DNA of 7,876 bases from JBDRNO01 sp043811005 (GTDB lineage Bacteria; Bacteroidota; Bacteroidia; NORP154), in assembly GCA_043811005.1 (NCBI GenBank), contig JBDRNO010000197.1, forward strand, positions 1-7,876, given 5' to 3'. Positions 1 through 7,053 of the stretch are shown piece by piece; positions within the stretch are counted from its first letter, which is position 1, and each line of letters starts with the position of its first letter. Both the position numbers and the translations under genes were made by a program. The notes beneath the pieces were generated by a model. It saw only the letters and a program-made list of their open reading frames with translations, made no database searches and was not told the DNA's origin.

Positions 1-74
1 ACTAATTCTTTATGGGCTAATACATCAGCGCAGGTAGCGCCTACATTTCCTGCACCTACTACAGTTATCTTCAT
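1..74 (-). CDS. mdh: Malate dehydrogenase, N-terminal fragment (runs off left edge)
   Basis: Read on the minus strand from an ATG at 74-72, the 24 visible codons give MKITVVGAGNVGATCADVLA followed by HKEL. This is the first beta-strand and glycine-rich turn of the NAD-binding Rossmann fold (GAGNVGA, a GxGxxG motif), and it matches the LDH-like malate dehydrogenases of Bacteroidota and Chlorobi very closely. The enzyme interconverts malate and oxaloacetate with NAD in the cytoplasm, as part of the TCA cycle. Only about 8% of a ~310-residue protein is present, so the catalytic Arg and His residues cannot be checked. The bases before the start are A/T only, with no Shine-Dalgarno sequence, as is usual in this phylum. 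The gene diverges from the small secreted protein at 258. A lactate dehydrogenase of the same superfamily is the only serious alternative, and the GNVGATCADVLA stretch favours malate dehydrogenase. Confidence 0.9.
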   Translation of the reverse strand, partial: MKITVVGAGNVGATCADVLAHKEL

Positions 75-138
75 TTTTTTTTATTTAATTGTTAATTTAT
101 GAATTTATAATTATTTATGTTCTTTAAAATTGAACTAC

Positions 139-146
139 CAAAAATA
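139..146 (-). promoter_or_regulatory. Possible -7 promoter element for mdh
   Basis: On the minus strand this reads TATTTTTG, a full match to the Bacteroidota -7 consensus TAnnTTTG. It lies 65 bp before the mdh start, which would give a leader of roughly 55-60 nt. No convincing TTG element is seen at the -33 distance. In such AT-rich DNA a chance match is quite possible. Confidence 0.35.
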
Positions 147-200
147 GTATAATTTAGCAAATTAAAAAATGATTATTATCATTAAAATATAATTTAAATT

Positions 201-208
201 TATATTTG
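201..208 (+). promoter_or_regulatory. Possible -7 promoter element for the gene at 258
   Basis: TATATTTG matches the Bacteroidota -7 consensus TAnnTTTG and lies 49 bp before the ATG at 258, a sensible leader distance of about 40 nt. No TTG is found at the -33 position, so this is a half-promoter call. The region 75-257 holds nothing else recognisable: it is very AT-rich and lies between two divergent genes. Confidence 0.4.
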
Positions 209-257
209 TATTCTAATTCAATTAATTTATCATTAAATTAAAAAAATATTAATTAAA

Positions 258-683
258 ATGAAAAAATTTTGCATCCTATTCCTAACCGCAATTGTTTTTA
301 CAACATTTGCTAAATGTTTTGCCCAGGATGTCCAGCCCGGTTCTGTGAAAGAAAACCCTGATTTAACTGCGGTGTTCAATTACACTGAAGCTGCATTAGA
401 ACAATCCATCGAGTCAAACAATGTGATGTTTTATGTAAAAAATTTGAACAATGCTGAAAAAATTGAAGCATTTCAAAATAAAGCATCTGTTTATGCAGAA
501 TATTTCACTATTAGTCTTTCTGACAGTGAAGATAAAGGCGTTAAACAATGCAAGGTGGATTTCAAGAACAATGATGCTAAAATGAATATATTATTCCGGT
601 TCTTTATATCCAACCAGATAAAAAAAGTTGATTATAACGGGACAAAAGTTAAGACAGAGGAGTTTTTTAGGGGAATAATGTAA
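258..683 (+). CDS. Small secreted protein of unknown function
   Basis: A 141-residue protein that I do not recognise. Residues 1-22 form a clear Sec signal peptide: MKK, then a hydrophobic core (CILFLTAIVFTTF), then a KCFA-Q cleavage site with Gln at +1, the common Bacteroidota pattern. The mature part is about 119 residues, soluble-looking, with no further membrane segment. It is rich in Asn, Lys and Glu, has one Cys (in the segment KQCKV), and alternates short helical and strand-like stretches. The segment FYVKNLNNAEK resembles PYVDALNNANF in the protein at 7233, which has a similar size and also a signal peptide; the two may be distantly related. The start is supported by the signal peptide and an A-rich leader without a Shine-Dalgarno sequence. 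There is no T9SS sorting domain, so a periplasmic location is most likely. It lies 124 bp before the adhesin on the same strand, and co-transcription can be neither shown nor excluded. Confidence 0.75.
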   Translation: MKKFCILFLTAIVFTTFAKCFAQDVQPGSVKENPDLTAVFNYTEAALEQSIESNNVMFYVKNLNNAEKIEAFQNKASVYAEYFTISLSDSEDKGVKQCKVDFKNNDAKMNILFRFFISNQIKKVDYNGTKVKTEEFFRGIM

Positions 684-718
684 TAAGGTTCTTCTGTTTG
701 CATTCCAGCCCTAAACTG

Positions 719-735
719 TTTCACTATTGGTGAAA
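719..735. other. Small inverted repeat between the secreted protein and the adhesin
   Basis: TTTCAC (719-724) pairs with GTGAAA (730-735) over a 5-nt loop. A 10-bp perfect palindrome, TACTATAGTA (740-749), follows. There is no T tract after the hairpin, so it is not a typical intrinsic terminator; a weak terminator or an operator is possible. Both could be chance in AT-rich DNA. Confidence 0.25.
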
Positions 736-766
736 TTACTACTATAGTATCAATAATTTAAAGCAC

Positions 767-815
767 CAAATAACAAATAAATACCAAATACCTAACACCA
801 AAACCCAATGACCAA
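767..815. repeat. Degenerate heptanucleotide array over the adhesin start codon
   Basis: Seven consecutive 7-nt units in unbroken phase: CAAATAA twice (767-780), then five units ending in CAA or CTA, mostly with the core ACCAA (781-815). Written on the other strand the core is TTGGTNN. The ATG at 808-810 straddles units six and seven, so codons 1 to 3 of the adhesin come from the array. The same kind of sequence recurs at 7778-7859, including the identical 11-mer AAGCACCAAAT (761-771 and 7779-7789) and ATGACC followed by A or G and AAAC. Confidence 0.6.
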
Positions 816-2598
816 AACAAAAAAAATTTTGTTGCGTTGGGCTAATAATTTCTTTTTCCCTTCTTTTATAATAACCGCCTTATGTTGTAACAATGCCTAT
901 TCCCAGCTTACCTTTGACAATAGCTTAACTGCCAAGCAAATGGCTCAATTGCTTGCCGGTCCTGGGATTACTGTAACCAATGCCACAATGAATTGCCCTG
1001 CAAATGCCGGCGGCTCTTTTAGCGGCAGCTCAAATATCGGGATGCCAGGCGGGATAATCCTTACTTCCGGAAGCACCTCCTATGCTGCCGGTCCTAATAA
1101 CAGCGGCAGTGCAGGAACAAATAACAGCGCTCCGGGTGAACCTCAGTTAACCGGCTTGGCTGGCTCAACTACTTATGACGCATGTGCATTGGAATTCGAC
1201 ATCTATCCATTATGCAGTACACTTGTATTTAACTATGTTTTTGGCTCTGAGGAATATCCCGAATGGGTCAATTCCTCATATAATGACGCCTTTGCCTTTT
1301 TTATCAGCGGTCCGGGAATACCCGGACAGCAAAATATTGCCATTGTTCCCAGTACCGCCCTTCCTGTTACTATTGATAACATAAATGCCAATAACAATTC
1401 CCAGTATTATGTAAATAATGCCGGTGGCGCTACAATACAATATGACGGATTTACTACTGTATTAACAGCAACTATAATTCTTCAAGCCTGCCAGACCTAC
1501 CACCTAAAACTCGTTATTGCCGATGCAGGAGATGGTGTTTACGATTCAGGTGTTTTTCTTGAAGAGGGGAGTATGCTTTGTAATGCGGTTACCGCTACTG
1601 CCACCATTCAAAATGCCATTGAGGGATGCCAGGACGGGCAATTTGCTTTTTGCAGATCAGTACCTACCGGCTCTCCACTAACTATCAATTATACCTTATC
1701 AGGAACGGCTATTAACGGAACAGACTATTCAAGTATTTCAAATTCCATTACAATCCCTGCCGGACAATCCTGCATAACGCTCAGTATAATCCCTAATAGC
1801 GATGGAATACCCGAAGGAACCGAAACCGTGATGATCATATACCAGCAAGGACCTTGTCCTGGAAATGATACTGCCATTGTAAACATAACGGATGGACCTT
1901 TTGTAACTATTACACCATCTTCGCCTTCTATTTGCCCTGGGGACAACGTTGTCTTAATAGCGAGCGGTGCTGTTAGTTATACATGGTCGCCCGCTACAGG
2001 ACTGAATACTACAACCGGCTCCTCTGTTATTGCATCACCTCCGGTAACTACTACATACACCGTTACGGGAAGCGATGGTACTTGCACCAGCATCGCAACA
2101 GTAACTGTTACCGTAGATCCATGTATAATCTTATCTACTGCACAAACTAATGTAACTTGCTACGGGGGTTGTGATGGAACAGCTACAGTCACTGCTTCCG
2201 GAGGGATTATCCCTTATATCTATTCCTGGACGCCTGCAGGAGGAACCGGAACAACAGCATCCAATCTTTGTGCAGGTACTTACACTGTTACGGTTACTGA
2301 CAATTCGGGCTATAGCACCTCTGCCTCAGTTACCATCACCGAACCTCCACCACTGTCAGTTCCTGTTACAGCCATTGACATCTCCTGCACCGGACTTTGT
2401 GATGGAATCACTACCGCTATTCCTTCCAACGGTCTCGCACCATATACCTATTTATGGTCACCCAGTGGCGGAACAGGGGCTACTGCTACCGGTCATTGTG
2501 CAGGAACTTACACGGTTAACATTACAGATACAAATGGATGTACCGGCTCAAACAGTGCAACAATTAGTGCCCCCCCCCTGCCATTACACTTATTATAA
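808..2598 (+). CDS. Giant SprB-repeat surface adhesin, 5' part (frameshifted at a C tract)
   Basis: N-terminal 596-residue part of a large T9SS-exported adhesin. Domains by residue: signal peptide 1-32 (cleavage AYS-Q); choice-of-anchor L domain about 34-256, with the hallmark VFGSEEYPEWVNSSYNDAFA and ADAGDGVYDSGVFLEEGS blocks; Calx-beta-like domain about 259-362 (NGTDYSSI, IPEGTETV); Ig-like domain 365-438 (SPATGLN, TTTYTVTGSDG); SprB repeat 1, 441-515; SprB repeat 2, 516-590. The last six residues (LPLHLL) are out-of-frame sequence after the C run at 2570-2578. The ATG at 808 is the only likely start, because an in-frame TAA lies at 793-795 and the signal peptide follows directly. With one C restored the frame joins the second part without losing a residue of the repeat pattern. 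Read as it stands, the product is secreted by Sec but has no T9SS sorting signal. Family assignments rest on motif recognition. Confidence 0.88.
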   Translation: MTKTKKILLRWANNFFFPSFIITALCCNNAYSQLTFDNSLTAKQMAQLLAGPGITVTNATMNCPANAGGSFSGSSNIGMPGGIILTSGSTSYAAGPNNSGSAGTNNSAPGEPQLTGLAGSTTYDACALEFDIYPLCSTLVFNYVFGSEEYPEWVNSSYNDAFAFFISGPGIPGQQNIAIVPSTALPVTIDNINANNNSQYYVNNAGGATIQYDGFTTVLTATIILQACQTYHLKLVIADAGDGVYDSGVFLEEGSMLCNAVTATATIQNAIEGCQDGQFAFCRSVPTGSPLTINYTLSGTAINGTDYSSISNSITIPAGQSCITLSIIPNSDGIPEGTETVMIIYQQGPCPGNDTAIVNITDGPFVTITPSSPSICPGDNVVLIASGAVSYTWSPATGLNTTTGSSVIASPPVTTTYTVTGSDGTCTSIATVTVTVDPCIILSTAQTNVTCYGGCDGTATVTASGGIIPYIYSWTPAGGTGTTASNLCAGTYTVTVTDNSGYSTSASVTITEPPPLSVPVTAIDISCTGLCDGITTAIPSNGLAPYTYLWSPSGGTGATATGHCAGTYTVNITDTNGCTGSNSATISAPPLPLHLL

Positions 2599-5372
2599 AC
2601 GCTACTGATGCCCATTGCTGGCAATCTGATGGTGAAGCTACTGTAACTGCCACCGGAGGAACAGGCGCCTATACTTATTCATGGCTGCTCAGCGGTAATA
2701 CAGGTGCAACCGAAACCAACCTATCTGCATCCGGTAGTCCATACCCGGTTAATGTTACCGATGCTAATGGTTGTATGGTTTCCGGTTTCGCAATTATTGC
2801 CGATGTGAGCGGGCCTTCAGCTATTATATCCAGCAGCCAGGATGTTAGCTGCAATGGCGGAAATGACGGTGGAGCTACCGTTAATGTTACAGATGGAATT
2901 CCCCCATACTCATATATGTGGATACCAACCGGACAAACAACTCAAACCGCTACAGATTTGTATGCAGGCACTTACACCGCTCAGGTTACCGATAACTTTA
3001 ATTGTGTTACTACTGTTAATGTAATTATCAATGAGCCACCACCCCTTGTTCCAACTATTTCTTCAAGCTATGACGCCAGTTGTTACAGCTCATGCGATGG
3101 AAATGCAAGTGTTGCTGTTAGCGGTGGTACCTCTCCCTATACTTATTCGTGGAATACCTCACCCCTACAAACTACTAATATTGCCGCAGGTTTATGCGCA
3201 GGATCATATAATGTTGTTGTTACTGATGCAAACAGCTGTATTGCCAATGCTTCAGTTAATATTATCGAACCTGCTCCATTATCGTTAAGCATCACCGAAA
3301 CATCTGCCAACTGTTACGACTCTTGTGATGGAAGCGCTTCTGCTTCTGTAAACGGAGGTACTCCACCATATACATATTCATGGAACACATCACCGACACA
3401 AACTAATATCATTGCCACGGGCTTGTGTGCATCCACTTTTACCGTTAGTATTAATGATGCTAATGGCTGTATCGTGGTCTCTACTGTAATTATCAGCGAA
3501 CCATCTCTGCTATCGGTCTCAATTTCATCATATTCCGATGTGGATTGCTATGGTATTTGTAATGGTTTTGCACAATCTTATACCTCCGGTGGTACTACTC
3601 CCAATACCTATCTCTGGAGTGACGGTCAAACAAATGCACAGGCAACAGGTTTGTGTCAGGATGTTTATTCAATTATAGTAACCGATAATAATGGTTGTAT
3701 TGATTCCACCTCAATAACTATCAATGAACCGCAGCAATTAGTTACTTCCATGACATCCAATAATGTAAATTGCTTTGATGATTGTGATGGTGATGCAACC
3801 GTCAGTGTTTCAGGTGGTATCCCTCCCTATAGCTATTTGTGGAATGACCCCGGGCTTCAAACCTCCTACACCGCTACCGGGTTATGCAATGGTATGTTTA
3901 CCGCTACAATTACTGATTTTAACGGGTGTGTTACAACTCACGATATCATAATTACCCAGCCGGAAGAATTGCGACTGGTGGATTCCACTACCTCTTCAAC
4001 CTGCGGAAATCCGAATGGAGCTGCTTGCATTAGCATTATTGGAGGTGTCGCTCCTTTTACAGTCGTTTGGAACGACCCTGGCAATACAGTTGACACCTGC
4101 ATTTTTAATGTACCTGCAAATGTCTACAACCCAATAGTTACCGATGGTAACGGTTGCACCTTTTCAATGCCTGTCTTGATTAACGACATTGCCGGTCCTG
4201 CAATTGATACAACCACTGTTACTGAGGTTACCTGTAATGGAGACTCGGATGGTACTGCTACAGTAGCGTCATCGGGAGGTACCCCGCCATTGACCTATGT
4301 GTGGAGAGATGGAAACGGTGATACTATTGGTATAGGCATGACTATGGATACTATTCTCAATTTGCCTGGTGGTATCTATACAATAACTGTTGCTGATAGT
4401 AACGGATGTATTGAATCCAATACCGTTTCAATTTTCGAACCCACTCCTTTGGTATCTGCTATCATTAGCTCAAACAATGTTACCTGCTTTGGCTATTGTA
4501 ACGGCAGTGCCACCGTGATTGCCGGTGGAAGCATACCATCTTATAATTATCTATGGGATGACCCCAATAGTCAAACCACTACTACGGCTACCGGTTTGTG
4601 TGAAGGAAATTATATTGCTCAGGTCTTCGACCTTAATGGGTGTGAAACTGAAAGTCCCGTATCCATCTCACAACCAGATGCTCTGGCAATCTCTCCCATA
4701 GTTGAAAATGTAAGCTGCTACGAAGGCGGTAACGGTATGATAACAATACTTACCCCTACAGGCGGAACTCCACCTTATGCATATATCTGGTCACCTAACA
4801 TTGGTAATTCAGCTATCGTAACAAATCTCATTGCCGGAACTTATACGGTTACAGTTACCGATCTCAAAGGATGTATTTTAGTGGAAAATATCCTTGTCAA
4901 TGAACCGGCACCTTTAATTGCCCAGGCAACAAGTTCCCCTTCCTCTTGTGGATCTGCCAATGGTGAAGCATCTGTTACATTTGTCGGGGGAGGAATATCG
5001 CCATATACTTATCAATGGAATGATTTCAACAATCAAACAACTTCTATAGCTACTGGCTTATTAGCTGATAATTATGAAGTTACGGTTTATGACTATAATG
5101 GTTGTTCAATAACCATTCCCGTAACAGTAAACGATAACTCAGGGCCTGTAATTACCCTTTCATTCACTCCCCTGATATGTAATGGTGTTACAGCAGGAAC
5201 TGCCACAACTACAGTTATTAGCGGTGACAATCCACCCTTTTACTTTCTGTGGGATGACGGGCAAACATCATCAACAGCTTCCGGCTTAAGTGCCGGAACT
5301 ATTTCAGTTACTGTAACCGATCTGTATAATTGCGTAGCCACCGGTACTGTTACTGTTACCGAACCTGACCTG
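2128..5372 (+). repeat. Fourteen tandem SprB repeats (coding)
   Basis: Fourteen modules of 75-83 residues, each with the pattern C-x3-(C/N/S)-(D/N)-G, GG-x-x-PY-x-Y-x-W, a TGLC-type segment, Y-x-V-x-V-x-D-x-N-G-C and a closing EP-x-P or ND-x-x-GP. Approximate starts are 2128, 2353, 2578 (repeat 3, spanning the frame change), 2817, 3045, 3279, 3510, 3738, 3969, 4200, 4449, 4683, 4914 and 5148. The copies are well diverged in protein and DNA; the closest pair is repeats 5 and 6 (3045-3509), which share PYTYSWNTSP. Repeat 10 carries a short insertion containing DGNGDT. SprB repeats are the building block of the SprB gliding adhesin of Flavobacterium and of many Bacteroidota surface proteins. Confidence 0.85.
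2570..2578 (+). other. Poly-C tract and frameshift site in the adhesin
   Basis: Nine consecutive C. Before the tract the adhesin reads in the frame of 808; after it, from 2580, the SprB pattern continues in the frame of the second part: AITLIINATDAHCWQSDGEA and onward, with no stop until 6618. Ten C would give ISAPPPAITL, matching the closing EPPP of neighbouring repeats; seven would give ISAPPA. Other PPP sites in the gene use mixed codons (2344-2352 CCTCCACCA, 3036-3044 CCACCACCC), so the pure C run is not required by the protein. It may be a sequencing or assembly error, a phase-variable tract, or a real mutation. Confidence 0.85.
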
Positions 5373-6620
5373 CTTGAGGTAATTAATTATAATGATCCTG
5401 AGATATGCTATGGTGAAAATACCCCGTTTTATGTAATGACTTTAGGAGGTACAGGTGCATATACATATTCCTGGGATAATAATTTGCCTGATACGAACGT
5501 ACACACGGTTTCACCATTAATAACCACAATATATAATGTTACGGTTACAGATGCTAATGGTTGCACGGCTTCTCAAAGTGTTACTGTAACAGTCAAACCT
5601 CCCCTAAGCGTAACCGCTCCTGATGTTACAATATGTGATAGCGAGGATGCTTTTCTTTCCGCAAGCGGCTCGGGAGGGGACTCATCATCCTATACATTCA
5701 CCTGGAGTAACGGGTACACGGGCAGTGCCCAAACTGTTCCCGGACTCACAAATAATACTTCTTTTACTGTAATCCTCAGCGATAACTGTTCTCTTAATGA
5801 TACACATTTAGTTGCTATTACCGTTAATCCAATACCTTCAGCGCCAATAGCAGGAATAGATGCTGAATATTGTTATGGGGACCCTGTTACTGATCTTACT
5901 GCTATCGGCTCTAATATTGAATGGTTCTCTGATGCAGGTCTTACAACCCTCATCGGGGCCGGCTCATCCTATACTCCTTTTCCCGGTGCAGGCAATAATG
6001 TTTACTATGCAACCCAAACAGTCATCAACTGCCAAAGCCCTGCTGCTGACGTGGTCATTGCCGTGTATCCAATTCCTCAAGCCGAATTTGTCCCTGTGCC
6101 TGATGAAACACCTATTGTCAATCCAATTATTACATTTACCGACTTGTCAACTATCAGCAGCGGTTCAATTAATGAATGGGAATGGGATTTTGATGACAAT
6201 ACTTCTTCTATAGATCAAAACACGGTTCATGAATACACTAATACCGGGGTATATTACGTATGGCTTAAGGTATACTCAAATAATGGTTGTGTGGACAGTA
6301 TCATGCATGTCGTGAATATCAAACATGAATATATACTGTTTATTCCAAGCGCTTTTTCTCCTAATGAAGATAATAAAAATGATTACTTCCTTCCCAAAAT
6401 AATTGGTGTTAATGATAAATTTGAAATATACATCTATAACCGGTGGGGCGATGTGATCTGCGAATATTCCGGGCAATATGACGGATGGCAGGGATGGGAC
6501 GGCAAGGCAAATGACGGGCAAAACTTCGCTCAGATAGGTGTTTATGTGTGGCTGATAAAGATCACCGACCTTAACGGTATAGAGCATGAATATGTGGGGC
6601 ATGTTACCCTGATAAGATAA
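2775..6620 (+). CDS. Giant SprB-repeat surface adhesin, 3' part with T9SS type B sorting domain
   Basis: Continuation of the adhesin. The ATG at 2775 is only the first Met in frame; it lies inside SprB repeat 3 with no start signals, and homologous coding runs back to 2580 at the C tract. Residues counted from 2775: end of repeat 3, 1-14; SprB repeats 4 to 14, 15-866; three Ig/PKD-like modules 867-943, 944-1024 and 1025-1102 (the last, with EYCYGDPV and YYATQTVINCQSPA, is the Ig-like type often found before this C-terminus); PKD domain 1103-1186 (INEWEWDFDDN, HEYTNTGVYYVWLKV); gliding-motility-associated C-terminal domain 1187-1281 (FIPSAFSPNEDNKNDYF, YNRWGD, GWDGKANDGQ, GVYVWLIKI, ending GHVTLIR). 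That domain is the type B signal for T9SS export, so the whole protein should be displayed on the cell surface. The joined protein is 1937 residues, with this domain at 1843-1937. A role in adhesion or gliding is inferred from SprB and is not proved here. Confidence 0.88.
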   Translation: MVSGFAIIADVSGPSAIISSSQDVSCNGGNDGGATVNVTDGIPPYSYMWIPTGQTTQTATDLYAGTYTAQVTDNFNCVTTVNVIINEPPPLVPTISSSYDASCYSSCDGNASVAVSGGTSPYTYSWNTSPLQTTNIAAGLCAGSYNVVVTDANSCIANASVNIIEPAPLSLSITETSANCYDSCDGSASASVNGGTPPYTYSWNTSPTQTNIIATGLCASTFTVSINDANGCIVVSTVIISEPSLLSVSISSYSDVDCYGICNGFAQSYTSGGTTPNTYLWSDGQTNAQATGLCQDVYSIIVTDNNGCIDSTSITINEPQQLVTSMTSNNVNCFDDCDGDATVSVSGGIPPYSYLWNDPGLQTSYTATGLCNGMFTATITDFNGCVTTHDIIITQPEELRLVDSTTSSTCGNPNGAACISIIGGVAPFTVVWNDPGNTVDTCIFNVPANVYNPIVTDGNGCTFSMPVLINDIAGPAIDTTTVTEVTCNGDSDGTATVASSGGTPPLTYVWRDGNGDTIGIGMTMDTILNLPGGIYTITVADSNGCIESNTVSIFEPTPLVSAIISSNNVTCFGYCNGSATVIAGGSIPSYNYLWDDPNSQTTTTATGLCEGNYIAQVFDLNGCETESPVSISQPDALAISPIVENVSCYEGGNGMITILTPTGGTPPYAYIWSPNIGNSAIVTNLIAGTYTVTVTDLKGCILVENILVNEPAPLIAQATSSPSSCGSANGEASVTFVGGGISPYTYQWNDFNNQTTSIATGLLADNYEVTVYDYNGCSITIPVTVNDNSGPVITLSFTPLICNGVTAGTATTTVISGDNPPFYFLWDDGQTSSTASGLSAGTISVTVTDLYNCVATGTVTVTEPDLLEVINYNDPEICYGENTPFYVMTLGGTGAYTYSWDNNLPDTNVHTVSPLITTIYNVTVTDANGCTASQSVTVTVKPPLSVTAPDVTICDSEDAFLSASGSGGDSSSYTFTWSNGYTGSAQTVPGLTNNTSFTVILSDNCSLNDTHLVAITVNPIPSAPIAGIDAEYCYGDPVTDLTAIGSNIEWFSDAGLTTLIGAGSSYTPFPGAGNNVYYATQTVINCQSPAADVVIAVYPIPQAEFVPVPDETPIVNPIITFTDLSTISSGSINEWEWDFDDNTSSIDQNTVHEYTNTGVYYVWLKVYSNNGCVDSIMHVVNIKHEYILFIPSAFSPNEDNKNDYFLPKIIGVNDKFEIYIYNRWGDVICEYSGQYDGWQGWDGKANDGQNFAQIGVYVWLIKITDLNGIEHEYVGHVTLIR

Positions 6621-6621
6621 G

Positions 6622-6684
6622 GGTTGGTGAGTGGTGAGTGGTGGTTTGTAGCTGGTTACTGGCTGCTGGTTGCTGGGTACTGGA
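6622..6684. repeat. Heptanucleotide-period array directly after the adhesin
   Basis: Nine consecutive 7-nt units in unbroken phase, starting two bases after the adhesin stop codon. Consensus NNNTGGT: GGTTGGT (6622), GAGTGGT twice (6629-6642), then GGTTTGT, AGCTGGT, TACTGGC, TGCTGGT, TGCTGGG and TACTGGA starting at 6643, 6650, 6657, 6664, 6671 and 6678. No reading frame with protein-like content is carried. It resembles the short tandemly repeated heptamers reported between genes in cyanobacteria and seen in many Bacteroidota. Confidence 0.65.
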
Positions 6685-6695
6685 AGCAATTGGAA

Positions 6696-6860
6696 GTTAC
6701 TTCTCCATACTTGCAGGTAGATTATATTTATTAGTTATTTTTTGACCACAGATTTCACTGATTTTTCCACCTAAGTCGGATCCGCTTTTGGTGGATAATC
6801 TGTGAAATCTGTGGTTTCATTATTAATACCCTTTTTACCTGCGGATATCGAGAAGTTACG
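6696..6860. mobile_element. Possible MITE-like palindromic element with 7-bp flanking repeat
   Basis: The outer ends form an inverted repeat of 25 bp: 6696-6720 against the complement of 6835-6859, 19 of 25 bases matching, with shared blocks ACTTCTC and GCAGGTA. Inside lies a second, stronger inverted repeat (6745-6815). The unit is flanked by the direct repeat ATTGGAA at 6689-6695 and 6861-6867, which looks like a target-site duplication: it abuts the left end exactly and the right end after one base. There is no transposase and no coding content, so if mobile it would be non-autonomous. The similarity is imperfect, and this stretch is repeat-rich, so the call is tentative. Confidence 0.4.
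6745..6815. repeat. Long near-perfect palindrome of the CCACAGATTTCAC type
   Basis: The left arm 6745-6771 and right arm 6790-6815 match over 26-27 bp with two mismatches and one extra base. They begin with ACCACAGATTTCAC and end, next to the loop, with CCACC against GGTGG. The centre CGGATCCG (6777-6784) is itself palindromic, so the whole forms one long hairpin. There is no T tract after it, so a simple intrinsic terminator is unlikely, though it could stop or protect the adhesin transcript. Repeats reading AATCTGTGAAATCTGTGG are, as far as I recall, common between genes in Bacteroidota. Confidence 0.7.
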
Positions 6861-6933
6861 ATTGGAAAACATAAGTCTCTGTATTTCAATATTTTACATA
6901 TTGCGTCATTCGGAAAGGAGAAAAAAATGCGTT

Positions 6934-7053
6934 TCACTTTTTGAGCAGTTTTATTACTAAATCGTCAAATTCCTTTTCACTGAAACTTACAAGGTTTCTG
7001 TTATTTCTAATATCATCCACAGCCTTAAGGAGATGTTTTCTATTTTCCGAATT
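6934..7053 (-). pseudogene. 3' remnant of a small gene (C-terminus only)
   Basis: On the minus strand, 39 codons and a TGA read NSENRKHLLKAVDDI, then RNNRNLVSFSEKEFDDLVIK and LLKK. This is a charged helix, a turn (NNRNLVSFS) and a second amphipathic helix, far more protein-like than the AT-rich DNA around it. No start codon precedes it: an in-frame TAG lies at 7056-7054, with the frame then reading YDFEEKQ upstream of it. An ATG at 7076-7074 is in another frame (MILRKNNR) and would need a frameshift near 7053. The AVDDIRNNRNLVSFSEKEFDD pattern recalls the tail of small antitoxin-like proteins of Bacteroidota, but I cannot name a family. It is best read as a decayed gene of 50-80 codons. Together with the repeats on either side, it suggests that the region 6621-7232 collects debris. 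Confidence 0.45.

Noticed and set aside
2171..2608. 145-codon open frame on the plus strand inside the adhesin
   Set aside because: It is the alternative frame of SprB repeats 1 and 2, Leu/Pro/Gln-rich shadow; it also lies in a different frame from the true continuation after the C tract.
2128..5372. Tandem repeats considered as a CRISPR array or satellite DNA
   Set aside because: The period (~225-250 bp) is in whole codons and the conservation is at the protein level (Cys, Trp, Gly positions), as for SprB modules.
6276..6689. 137-codon open frame on the minus strand over the end of the adhesin
   Set aside because: It lies antisense to the conserved T9SS sorting domain and the heptad array; its Pro/Gln-rich start is translated repeat sequence and it has no protein-like features.
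6621..6840. Intrinsic terminator for the adhesin
   Set aside because: The only strong hairpin (6745-6815) is not followed by a T tract and is much longer than a normal terminator stem, so the claim is not made.
6755..6937. 60-codon open frame on the minus strand through the long palindrome
   Set aside because: About a third of it is translated palindromic repeat; no start signals and no recognisable protein.
6915..6943. AAAGGAG followed by ATG and a four-codon frame (MRFTF) on the plus strand
   Set aside because: It looks like a perfect Shine-Dalgarno start, but it leads to a stop at once, no gene in this window uses such a signal, and it overlaps the end of the minus-strand remnant.
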